From NCBI GenBank assembly GCA_039807745.1, contig JBDHRV010000015.1:1-39676 (forward strand): 39,676 nucleotides of DNA, written 5' to 3'. Both the position numbers and the translations under genes were made by a program. This document shows, one piece after another, positions 33,535 to 39,676 of the stretch (the stretch's first letter is position 1; every line of letters starts with the position of its first letter). Origin of the DNA: JAEUMW01 sp039807745. Lineage in GTDB: Bacteria; Pseudomonadota; Gammaproteobacteria; Burkholderiales; JAEUMW01. A model generated the notes under the pieces. That model was not told the DNA's origin. It did not search any database and worked only from the letters and a program-made list of their open reading frames with translations.

Positions 33535-34887
33535 ATGTTCGAGAAGATCCTGATCGCCAACCGCGGTGAGATCGCCCTCAGGGTCCAGCGCGCCTGCCGC
33601 GAGCTCGGCATCAAGACGGTCGTCGTGCACTCCGAGGCCGACCGGGAGGCGAAGTACGTGCGGCTCGCGGACGAGTCGGTGTGCATCGGTCCGCCGCCTT
33701 CGAGCGAGAGCTACCTGAACATCCCCGCCATCATCAGCGCGGCGGAAGTCACGGACGCCGAGGCGATCCACCCCGGCTACGGTTTTCTGTCCGAGAACGC
33801 GGACTTCGCCGAGAAGGTGGAGAAGAGCGGCTTCGTGTTCATCGGCCCGCGGCCCGAGACGATCCGGCTCATGGGCGACAAGGTGAGCGCGAAGCAGGCG
33901 ATGAAGCGTGCCCGCGTGCCCTGCGTTCCGGGCAGCGACGGTGCGCTCCCCGAGTCGGCGTCGGACATCGTGAAGATCGCGCGCGCCGTCGGGTATCCGG
34001 TGCTCGTCAAAGCCGCTGGCGGTGGCGGCGGCCGCGGCATGCGTGTCGTGCACACCGAGGCGGCGCTGCTCAACGCGGTCGCGACCACCCGGGCGGAGGC
34101 CCAGGCCGCCTTCGGCAACCCGCAGCTCTATCTCGAAAAGTATCTCGAACGGCCGCGTCACATCGAGATCCAGGTGCTCGCCGACGAGCACGGCAACGCG
34201 GTGCACCTGGGCGACCGTGACTGCTCCATGCAGCGACGGCACCAGAAGATCATGGAGGAGGCCCCGGCCCCCCACCTGAACACGCGCAAGCGCGCCCAGA
34301 TCGGGGATCGCTGCGCGGACGCCTGCCGCAAGATCGGCTACCGGGGGGCCGGCACCTTCGAGTTCCTGTTCCAGGACGGCGAGTTCTATTTCATCGAGAT
34401 GAATACGCGGGTGCAGGTCGAACACCCGGTGACCGAGATGATCACCGGTGTGGACATCGTGCAGGAGCAGATCCGCATCGCGGCCGGCGACAAGCTCCGG
34501 ATCCGGCAGGGAGACATCGCCTTTCGCGGTCATGCGCTGGAGTGCCGCATCAACGCCGAGGATCCGTACAAGTTCACGCCCAGCCCCGGGCGCATCGTCT
34601 CCTACCATCCGCCGGGCGGCCCCGGCGTCCGCGTCGACACCCACATCTACGCCAACTACTTCGTGCCCTCGCACTATGACTCGCTGATCGGAAAAGTGAT
34701 CGCTTACGGGGAGAGCCGCGAGCAGGCCATCGCCCGGATGCGTGTCGCGCTCTCGGAGATGATCGTCGAGGGCATCAACACCAATATCCCGCTGCACCAG
34801 CAGTTGCTGACGGACGCGAACTTCCTTCACGGCGGGACCAACATCCACTACCTCGAGCAGAAGCTCGCCGCCAGCAAGGGCGCCTGA
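33535..34887 (+). CDS. accC: Biotin carboxylase of acetyl-CoA carboxylase
   Basis: ATP-dependent carboxylation of biotin on AccB. The 450 residues match E. coli AccC (449). MFEKILIANRGEIALRVQRA opens the protein; KAAGGGGGRGMRVV is the ATP-grasp glycine loop; ERPRHIEIQVLAD and FIEMNTRVQVEHPVTEM carry metal- and bicarbonate-binding residues. It is complete. The 86-bp gap after accB has a long-range inverted repeat (GCGGGTGG at 33467-33474, CCACCCGC at 33513-33520), perhaps tuning the AccB to AccC ratio, but this is speculative. Confidence 0.97.
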   Translation: MFEKILIANRGEIALRVQRACRELGIKTVVVHSEADREAKYVRLADESVCIGPPPSSESYLNIPAIISAAEVTDAEAIHPGYGFLSENADFAEKVEKSGFVFIGPRPETIRLMGDKVSAKQAMKRARVPCVPGSDGALPESASDIVKIARAVGYPVLVKAAGGGGGRGMRVVHTEAALLNAVATTRAEAQAAFGNPQLYLEKYLERPRHIEIQVLADEHGNAVHLGDRDCSMQRRHQKIMEEAPAPHLNTRKRAQIGDRCADACRKIGYRGAGTFEFLFQDGEFYFIEMNTRVQVEHPVTEMITGVDIVQEQIRIAAGDKLRIRQGDIAFRGHALECRINAEDPYKFTPSPGRIVSYHPPGGPGVRVDTHIYANYFVPSHYDSLIGKVIAYGESREQAIARMRVALSEMIVEGINTNIPLHQQLLTDANFLHGGTNIHYLEQKLAASKGA

Positions 34888-34896
34888 ATCACGTCC

Positions 34897-35784
34897 GTGG
34901 CCTGGCTCGCCATCCAGTTCATCGTGCCGGGTGAGCGCGTCGAGGAAGTATCCGACGCCCTGCTCGCGCACGGTGCGCTGTCGGTCGATGCGGCGGACAA
35001 CGGCGCGCTGACCGCGGCCGAAACGCCCATCTTCGGCGAGCCCGGCGCCATCGTCTCGCCGTGGCAGAGCACGCGCCTGACCGCGCTTTTCCCGGCGCAA
35101 GTCGACGCCGCGACCGTCGTGCGGCAAGCGCTCGCCGGCTGTGGCATCGACCGCGAGGTCGAGCTGCAGTCCGGGCGAGTGGACGACGCGGACTGGGTGC
35201 GCCTCAGCCAGGACCAGTTCCAGCCGATCGGCATCACGGAGCGGCTGTGGGTGGTGCCGACCTGGCATGCGGCGCCCGATCCGACCGCGGTGAACGTCGT
35301 GCTCGATCCGGGCATCGCCTTTGGTACCGGCAGTCACCCGACGACCCGGCTCTGCCTCGAGTGGCTGGCGGGCGGCATCCGCGGCGGCGAGCGCGTGCTC
35401 GATTACGGCTGCGGCTCGGGCATCCTCGGGATAGCATCCATGATGCTCGGCGCGTCCGCCGCGCTCGGCGTGGATATCGATCCCCAGGCAGTGCTTGCGG
35501 CCACCCGCAACGCGGAACAGAATCGCGTCGCCGCCCGGTTCGTGGGCCCCGCGGATGAGCCCGGCGGCGAGTACGACATCGTGGTCGCGAATATCCTCTC
35601 CAATCCCCTCAAGGCGCTCGCCCCTCTGCTCGCGGCGCGCGTCCGACCCGGCGGGCGGCTGGCACTGTCCGGCATCCTCGAACCGCAGGCGCAGGACGTG
35701 GCGGCAAGCTACGCCGGCGCGCTTTGTCTGGCGCCGGCCGCCGTGCTCGACGGCTGGGTGCTGCTTGCCGGCGTGCGGCAGTGA
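34897..35784 (+). CDS. prmA: Ribosomal protein L11 methyltransferase
   Basis: SAM-dependent trimethylation of ribosomal protein L11. The 295-residue protein is standard length. An N-terminal L11-recognition domain precedes the methyltransferase core: DPGIAFGTGSHPTTRLCLEW, SAM-binding VLDYGCGSGILGIAS, and the catalytic-loop VVANILSNPLKAL. The start is GTG 34897, 9 bp after accC; no strong Shine-Dalgarno. The stop overlaps the next gene as GTGA. Confidence 0.95.
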   Translation: MAWLAIQFIVPGERVEEVSDALLAHGALSVDAADNGALTAAETPIFGEPGAIVSPWQSTRLTALFPAQVDAATVVRQALAGCGIDREVELQSGRVDDADWVRLSQDQFQPIGITERLWVVPTWHAAPDPTAVNVVLDPGIAFGTGSHPTTRLCLEWLAGGIRGGERVLDYGCGSGILGIASMMLGASAALGVDIDPQAVLAATRNAEQNRVAARFVGPADEPGGEYDIVVANILSNPLKALAPLLAARVRPGGRLALSGILEPQAQDVAASYAGALCLAPAAVLDGWVLLAGVRQ

Positions 35785-36578
35785 GCCTCGCCACCCGCTG
35801 CCCGATCTGCGAGGCGCTGTTCCGGGTATCCCCGGATCAGCTCCGGACGCGCGGAGGACAGGTTCGCTGCGGGCGCTGCAAAGCGGTGTTCGACGGTCTC
35901 GCGCACCTCGTTCCCGAATCGGACAGACCCGCATCATCGGGCGACGGGACGGCCGGGGAGACCATCGCATCCACGCGCGGCACGGCCGCCCCCGCGCACG
36001 CGCCACTGCCGGCGACCGAGGCGTACGTAACACCAGCCACTGGCGCCCCCGTTGCGACCGCCCCGGTCCCGACCTCCGCCTCCGCTGCGGAATGGGTGCG
36101 CAGAGGATGGCGAATGGTCGCACTCTCCGCGTTCCTCCTCCTGCTGCTCGCGGCGCAGCTCGCGCTGTGGCAGCGCGACATGCTGGCCGCCGAGCACCCC
36201 GCCCTGCGCGGCGTTCTGGTCGCGCTGTGCGGGATCGCGGGTTGCGAGGTGCGCCTGCCGCAAGCCGTCGACCGTCTCTCGATCGAGGGCGACGAGATGA
36301 GCGCTCCGGATGCGAAGGATCCAAGCCGCATTCTGCTGCTCGCCACACTGCGCAACAGCGCCCCGTTTCCGGTAGCGTACCCCTCCCTCGAGCTTTCGCT
36401 GCAGAACGCCCGGGAGGAAATTCTCGCGCGGCGGGTGCTCGGTCCGGCCGACTATCTCGCGCCCGGTAGCGACAGGACCGGCGGTTTGGCGGCGCACGGG
36501 GACGTCGACCTGCGGCTTACGCTCGACACCGGTGCGATGCGGGCGGAGGGCTATCGCCTGTATCTGTTCTACCCTTGA
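35781..36578 (+). CDS. Zinc-ribbon (MJ0042) and DUF3426 domain membrane protein
   Basis: A 265-residue protein: N-terminal zinc ribbon with C7-x2-C10 and C30-x2-C33 (RCPICEALFRVSPDQLR, VRCGRCK), a Pro/Ala-rich linker, one transmembrane helix (about 112-130, VALSAFLLLLLAAQLALW), and a C-terminal DUF3426 domain (about 140-265) likely outside the cytoplasm. The domain pair is common beside prmA in betaproteobacteria; function is unknown. The GTG start overlaps the prmA stop (GTGA), so the two are coupled. Confidence 0.88.
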   Translation: MSLATRCPICEALFRVSPDQLRTRGGQVRCGRCKAVFDGLAHLVPESDRPASSGDGTAGETIASTRGTAAPAHAPLPATEAYVTPATGAPVATAPVPTSASAAEWVRRGWRMVALSAFLLLLLAAQLALWQRDMLAAEHPALRGVLVALCGIAGCEVRLPQAVDRLSIEGDEMSAPDAKDPSRILLLATLRNSAPFPVAYPSLELSLQNAREEILARRVLGPADYLAPGSDRTGGLAAHGDVDLRLTLDTGAMRAEGYRLYLFYP

Positions 36579-36630
36579 AAAACCGGCCGGACACCGGACA
36601 ACTTTCACCGGAACGTCCGGACAGCCGCGC

Positions 36631-36636
36631 TACAAT
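36631..36636 (+). promoter_or_regulatory. Candidate -10 element (TACAAT) for tpx
   Basis: GCGCTACAATCGC lies 39 bp before the tpx start, in the gap after the DUF3426 gene. The -35 is unclear. Confidence 0.5.
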
Positions 36637-36669
36637 CGCATCCCCAACCACGGAAGAGAGGAAAAGACC

Positions 36670-37170
36670 ATGGCCCAAGTAACCCTCGGCGGCAACCCGA
36701 TCGGCGTGGCAGGTGCGTTTCCCAAGCCCGGCGACCGGGCACCGGACTTCAGCCTCACGACCAAGGAGCTGAAGGACGTCGGCCTCGGCGAGTACGCCGG
36801 CAAGCGCAAGGTGCTGAACATCGTGCCGAGCCTCGACACGCCGACGTGCGCGAAGAGCACCCGCGAGTTCAACCAGCGGGCGGGCAACATGGCCAATGCG
36901 GTGGTGCTCGTCGTGTCCGCCGACCTGCCCTTCGCGATGAACCGCTTCTGCAGCACCGAGGGCCTCGACAACGTCGTCACCCTCTCGACCTTCCGCGGCC
37001 GCGACTTTCACGGCAAGTACGGCGTCGACATCACCGACGGCGCCCTGCGCGGTCTGACCGCGCGCGCAGTGGTGGTGGTGGACGAGAACGACAAGGTCGT
37101 CTACTCGCAACTGGTGCCCGAGATCAAGCACGAGCCCGATTACGCAGCCGCGCTTGCCGCGCTGAAATGA
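36670..37170 (+). CDS. tpx: Thiol peroxidase (Tpx, atypical 2-Cys peroxiredoxin)
   Basis: Reduces hydrogen peroxide and alkyl hydroperoxides using thioredoxin. The 166-residue protein has the peroxidatic cysteine C60 in SLDTPTCAKSTREFN and the resolving cysteine C94 in NRFCSTEGLDNV, the diagnostic Tpx spacing. A purine-rich Shine-Dalgarno (GAGAGGAAAAG) precedes ATG 36670, so it is probably well expressed. Its stop overlaps the next gene by ATGA. Confidence 0.96.
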   Translation: MAQVTLGGNPIGVAGAFPKPGDRAPDFSLTTKELKDVGLGEYAGKRKVLNIVPSLDTPTCAKSTREFNQRAGNMANAVVLVVSADLPFAMNRFCSTEGLDNVVTLSTFRGRDFHGKYGVDITDGALRGLTARAVVVVDENDKVVYSQLVPEIKHEPDYAAALAALK

Positions 37171-38048
37171 TGCGCCGGACGACTCGCGAGCGGGCGTTCG
37201 GCGCCCGCGCGCTCGCGGCGCTGCTGCTGGCGACCGTGGTCTCGGTCGTTCATGGCGCGCCCGAAAGGGTGGTCTCGGGCTTGGTCAATCCGGAGTCGGT
37301 GCTGATCGGGCCGCGCGGCGAGATCTACGTCTCGCAGATCGGCGAGTTCGCAAAGGACGGCGACGGCAGTGTGGTCCGGGTCCTCGCGGATGGCACGATC
37401 GAGCCGTTCGCGACGGGTCTGAACGACCCCAAAGGGCTCGCGCACGACGGCATCAACCTGTACGTGACCGATCGCGATCAGGTCTGGCGCATCGATCCCA
37501 AGGGCAAGGCCACCGTGTTCGTGAACCGCGCGGCGTTTCCGATGGTGCCGAAGTTCCTGAACGACATCGTTCACGACGGCGCGGGTCATCTCTACGTCTC
37601 GGACAGCGGTGCGAAGGGGGTCGGCGGTGCGATCTTCAGGATCACCCCCCGCGGCAAGGTCGATCTCGTCAGCAACGCCGCGCTCGACCCCCTGGTGAAG
37701 AGCCCGAACGGCCTGCTGATCGATGGTCCGAACCGGCTGCTGGTGGTGGACTTCGCGACCGGCGATCTCTACCGCATCTCGCTCAAGACGGGAAAGAGCG
37801 AAAAGATCGCCACCGGTTTCGGCGGTGGCGACGGTCTCGCGCTGGATCGCAAGCGGCAGCTCTACGTGAGCGACTGGAAGAACGGACACGTATGGCGATT
37901 GTCCCTGCGCGAGCGCAGCCCGGCGCCGGTCAAGTACGAGCGGACCTTCGAGGCGGCCGCGGACCTGACGCTCGACCCCAGCGAGCGGTTCCTCATCGTG
38001 CCCGACATGAAGGCCGGCACACTCACCTGGCTTCCGGTCAAACCCTGA
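37167..38048 (+). CDS. Secreted SMP-30/NHL-like beta-propeller protein
   Basis: A 293-residue protein with an N-terminal signal peptide (about 30 residues, ALAALLLATVVSVVHG then AP). The rest consists of repeated blades such as PESVLIGPRGEIYVSQIGEF, DPKGLAHDGINLYVTDRD and SPNGLLIDGPNRLLVVDFAT, typical of six-bladed SMP-30/gluconolactonase-like propellers. Conserved acidic metal ligands seem partly present, but lactonase activity cannot be claimed; it may only bind ligands. It overlaps tpx by ATGA (ATGs at 37167 and 37170), so its expression is tied to peroxide defence, and it is followed by dgkA after 13 bp. Confidence 0.82.
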   Translation: MMRRTTRERAFGARALAALLLATVVSVVHGAPERVVSGLVNPESVLIGPRGEIYVSQIGEFAKDGDGSVVRVLADGTIEPFATGLNDPKGLAHDGINLYVTDRDQVWRIDPKGKATVFVNRAAFPMVPKFLNDIVHDGAGHLYVSDSGAKGVGGAIFRITPRGKVDLVSNAALDPLVKSPNGLLIDGPNRLLVVDFATGDLYRISLKTGKSEKIATGFGGGDGLALDRKRQLYVSDWKNGHVWRLSLRERSPAPVKYERTFEAAADLTLDPSERFLIVPDMKAGTLTWLPVKP

Positions 38049-38061
38049 CGCGTCGGCCGCC

Positions 38062-38472
38062 GTGAAACGGGAGCCCGTCGAAACCCGCGCAGCCGCCGCG
38101 CGGGGCGAATCTCCACACAAGGGCAAGACCGGGGTGCGGCGCATATGGAACGCGCTCTTCTACTCGATGGCGGGTCTCAAGGCGGCGTTTCTGCACGAGG
38201 ATGCCTTTCGCCAGGAGGCGATCCTCGCGGCGCTGCTTGTCCCGGCCGCATTGTTCCTGCCGGCAAGCGGGGTCGGCAAAGCGGTCATGATCGCGGCGGT
38301 GCTGCTCGTGATCGTCGTCGAGCTCCTGAACTCCGCGGTGGAGGCGGCGGTGGACCGCATCTCCCTCGAACACCACCGGCTTGCCAAGCGGGCGAAGGAC
38401 ATCGGCAGCGCGGCAGTGTTCGTGAGCCTGGTCAACGTGCCGCTGGTCTGGATCCTCGTCCTGTGGGGCTGA
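38062..38472 (+). CDS. dgkA: Diacylglycerol kinase (DgkA type)
   Basis: Small integral-membrane kinase that phosphorylates diacylglycerol to phosphatidic acid, recycling lipid by-products. 136 residues; E. coli DgkA has 122, the extra being a basic N-terminus. Conserved residues: E46 (HEDAFRQE), N90, catalytic-base equivalent E94 in LLNSAVEAAVDRI, and E87, followed by HRLAKRAKDIGSAAVF. Three hydrophobic helices are visible. The GTG start at 38062 lies 13 bp after the propeller gene. Its product acts on the same lipid (DAG) that the downstream glycosyltransferase may use. Confidence 0.95.
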   Translation: MKREPVETRAAAARGESPHKGKTGVRRIWNALFYSMAGLKAAFLHEDAFRQEAILAALLVPAALFLPASGVGKAVMIAAVLLVIVVELLNSAVEAAVDRISLEHHRLAKRAKDIGSAAVFVSLVNVPLVWILVLWG

Positions 38473-38479
38473 GGCGCCC

Positions 38480-38508
38480 GAGTCACACAACTGTCATGCC
38501 TCGGTCAT
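38480..38508 (+). promoter_or_regulatory. Pho-box-like PhoB site ahead of the glycosyltransferase gene
   Basis: CTGTCAT (38491-38497, perfect match to the Pho half-site), a 4-bp spacer, then CGGTCAT (38502-38508, 6 of 7). A weaker third half-site GAGTCAC lies at 38480-38486. The GTCA cores sit at 38482, 38493 and 38504, exactly 11 bp apart, the PhoB tandem geometry. The box ends 33 bp before the start codon. A caveat is that the best -10 nearby (TAGTTT, 38511-38516) is closer to the box than in classical PhoB promoters. Confidence 0.6.
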
Positions 38509-38515
38509 CGTAGTT

Positions 38516-38531
38516 TCGCGGCTCGCCGCGA
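38516..38531. repeat. Perfect inverted repeat in the glycosyltransferase leader
   Basis: TCGCGGC (38516-38522), 2-bp gap, GCCGCGA (38525-38531). It falls between the Pho-box-like site and the ATG at 38542, and could fold in the leader or bind a second regulator. Confidence 0.45.
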
Positions 38532-38541
38532 GACTCGCGGC

Positions 38542-39676
38542 ATGCGCTCGGACCCCATCCTTTTCGAGCAGCTTCCGATCGGACGCAAGTCCCTCCGGAT
38601 AGCCGTCGTCACGGAAACCTATCCGCCCGAAGTGAACGGCGTCGCCACGACGCTCGGTCGTTTCGTGGCCGGGCTGCACGAGCGCGAGCACGAGGTACAG
38701 CTGATCCGGCCGCGGCAAGCAAGCGGCGAACGGGCCGGGAGCAGCGAACGCTTCCACGAGGTGCTCCAGCGCGGCGTGCCGATTCCCCGCTATCCCGCGC
38801 TGAAGATGGGCCTGCCGGCGAAGCAGGCGCTGGCGCGAATGTGGTCCATCAAACGGCCCGACGTAGTGCACATCGTCACGGAAGGCCCGCTCGGGTGGTC
38901 GGCGTTGCAGGCCGCGCTCAAGCTGCGGCTGCCGGTGTGCTCCGACTTCCATACCAACTTCCACGCCTACAGCCGCCACTACGGCATCGGCTGGCTGAAG
39001 ACGCCGATCGCAGCCTATCTGCGGAAGTTCCACAACCGCACCCGCTGCACCATGGTGCCGACGGCGGCGATGCGCGACGAGCTCGAAGAGATGGGCTTCC
39101 GCAACCTGCGGGTCGTGGCCCGCGGCGTGGACACGCGCCTATTCGATCCCGCCCGGCGCAGCCAGGCCTTGCGCGAAAGCTGGGGCGCGGGAGCGTCCGA
39201 TCCCGTGGCACTCTATGTCGGGCGCCTGGCCCCGGAGAAGAATCTGCCGGCACTGGTCGCAGCGTTCGAGGCGATGCGTGCCCGCTCGCCCCGCGCACGC
39301 CTGGTACTGGTGGGCGACGGCCCCGACAGCGCCGCCTTCGCGGCGCGGCATCCCGCTTTTGTCTGCGCCGGAATGCGCGTCGGCGAGGACCTCGCCGCCC
39401 ATTACGCTTCGGGCGACATCTTCCTGTTTCCGAGTCTCACGGAGACCTACGGCAATGTCACGGTGGAAGCGATGGCGAGCGGGCTCGCGGTCGTCGCATA
39501 CGACTATGCGGCGGCGGCCGAACATCTGCGCGACGGCGTGAGCGGACTGCTCGCCGACTACGACGATCTCGGCGAGTTCACCCGTTGCGCGGCGAAACTG
39601 GTGATGGATCCGGTGCGGATCAGACGCTTTGGTGCCCGGGTCCGCACGACGGCGCTGGCGCTCGACTGGGAGCGGG
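38542..39676 (+). CDS. GT4-family glycosyltransferase, 3' end outside the window
   Basis: The frame from ATG 38542 is open to the window's end (378 codons), so the protein is cut off. N-terminal RIAVVTETYPPEVNGVATTL and the conserved block HIVTEGPLGWSALQAA then SDFHTNFHAYSRHYGIGWLK define the GT-B fold acceptor side. YVGRLAPEKNLPALVAAF and the retaining E-x7-E motif (E301, E309 in TETYGNVTVEAMASG) give the sugar-nucleotide side. Relatives include lipid (diacylglycerol) glycosyltransferases such as Agt-type enzymes and mannosyltransferases; the lipid role is inferred. The Pho-box-like site upstream and dgkA next to it support membrane-lipid remodelling under phosphate limitation. Confidence 0.9.
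   Translation, partial: MRSDPILFEQLPIGRKSLRIAVVTETYPPEVNGVATTLGRFVAGLHEREHEVQLIRPRQASGERAGSSERFHEVLQRGVPIPRYPALKMGLPAKQALARMWSIKRPDVVHIVTEGPLGWSALQAALKLRLPVCSDFHTNFHAYSRHYGIGWLKTPIAAYLRKFHNRTRCTMVPTAAMRDELEEMGFRNLRVVARGVDTRLFDPARRSQALRESWGAGASDPVALYVGRLAPEKNLPALVAAFEAMRARSPRARLVLVGDGPDSAAFAARHPAFVCAGMRVGEDLAAHYASGDIFLFPSLTETYGNVTVEAMASGLAVVAYDYAAAAEHLRDGVSGLLADYDDLGEFTRCAAKLVMDPVRIRRFGARVRTTALALDWER

Noticed and set aside
33250..36348. Very long minus-strand ORF (1032 codons) opposite accB, accC, prmA and the DUF3426 gene
   Set aside because: It is the shadow of four well-supported genes and crosses their boundaries; no motif was seen.
1..39676. tRNA, rRNA or CRISPR array
   Set aside because: Gaps between genes are mostly under 150 bp; I saw no cloverleaf with a TTCGANNC arm in the right context and no regularly spaced direct repeats.

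Overview
The window is a high-GC, densely packed chromosomal segment that looks betaproteobacterial. The main evidence is gene order and regulation: slt / NDUFA9-like / cca; midA / pteridine reductase / ttcA; an SAH riboswitch ahead of ahcY-metF; ppc divergent from hemCDXY; and cutA-dsbD-tlpA-aroQ-accB-accC-prmA-DUF3426. No rRNA, tRNA or CRISPR array was seen. Assignment to class is inference; I cannot place a genus.

Layout. 1-2149: an IS1634-type insertion sequence with a complete 546-residue transposase, flanked by a short unexplained ORF (2-166) and by what looks like the tail of another transposase (1883-2149). 2214-8096: ilvA (isoleucine), slt (lytic transglycosylase), an NDUFA9-like atypical SDR and cca (CCA addition). 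8139-11445: a periplasmic four-EF-hand protein, a membrane-anchored C13 (legumain-like) protease that overlaps it by GTGA, and a Ser/Thr kinase with a C-terminal cyclic-nucleotide-binding domain; this trio is the least conventional part of the window. 11453-17299: a zinc alcohol dehydrogenase, a GDT1-family cation exporter, MidA/NDUFAF7-like methyltransferase, an FolM/PTR1-like pteridine reductase, ttcA and an alanine/serine-glyoxylate aminotransferase closed by a strong terminator.

17364-19867 (minus strand): an SAH-riboswitch-controlled ahcY-metF unit for the methyl cycle. 20066-20509: an unrecognised two-helix membrane protein. 20589-23390 (minus): ppc. 23547-27664: the hemC-hemD-hemX-hemY operon, with every junction overlapping. 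27678-29675: a 2Fe-2S/flavin reductase and a divergent SDR. 29733-38472: a long plus-strand run: cutA, dsbD, a TlpA-type thioredoxin, aroQ, accB, accC, prmA, a zinc-ribbon DUF3426 protein, tpx, an SMP-30-like beta-propeller protein and dgkA.

38480-39676: a Pho-box-like array (three GTCA cores exactly 11 bp apart) ahead of a family-4 glycosyltransferase that runs off the window. With dgkA next door, this suggests phosphate-starvation membrane-lipid remodelling.

At least seven plus-strand genes share a -10-like TA(G/C/A)AAT element, usually followed by C(C/G), 30-80 bp before the start. Many adjacent genes overlap by ATGA or GTGA, which points to translational coupling.
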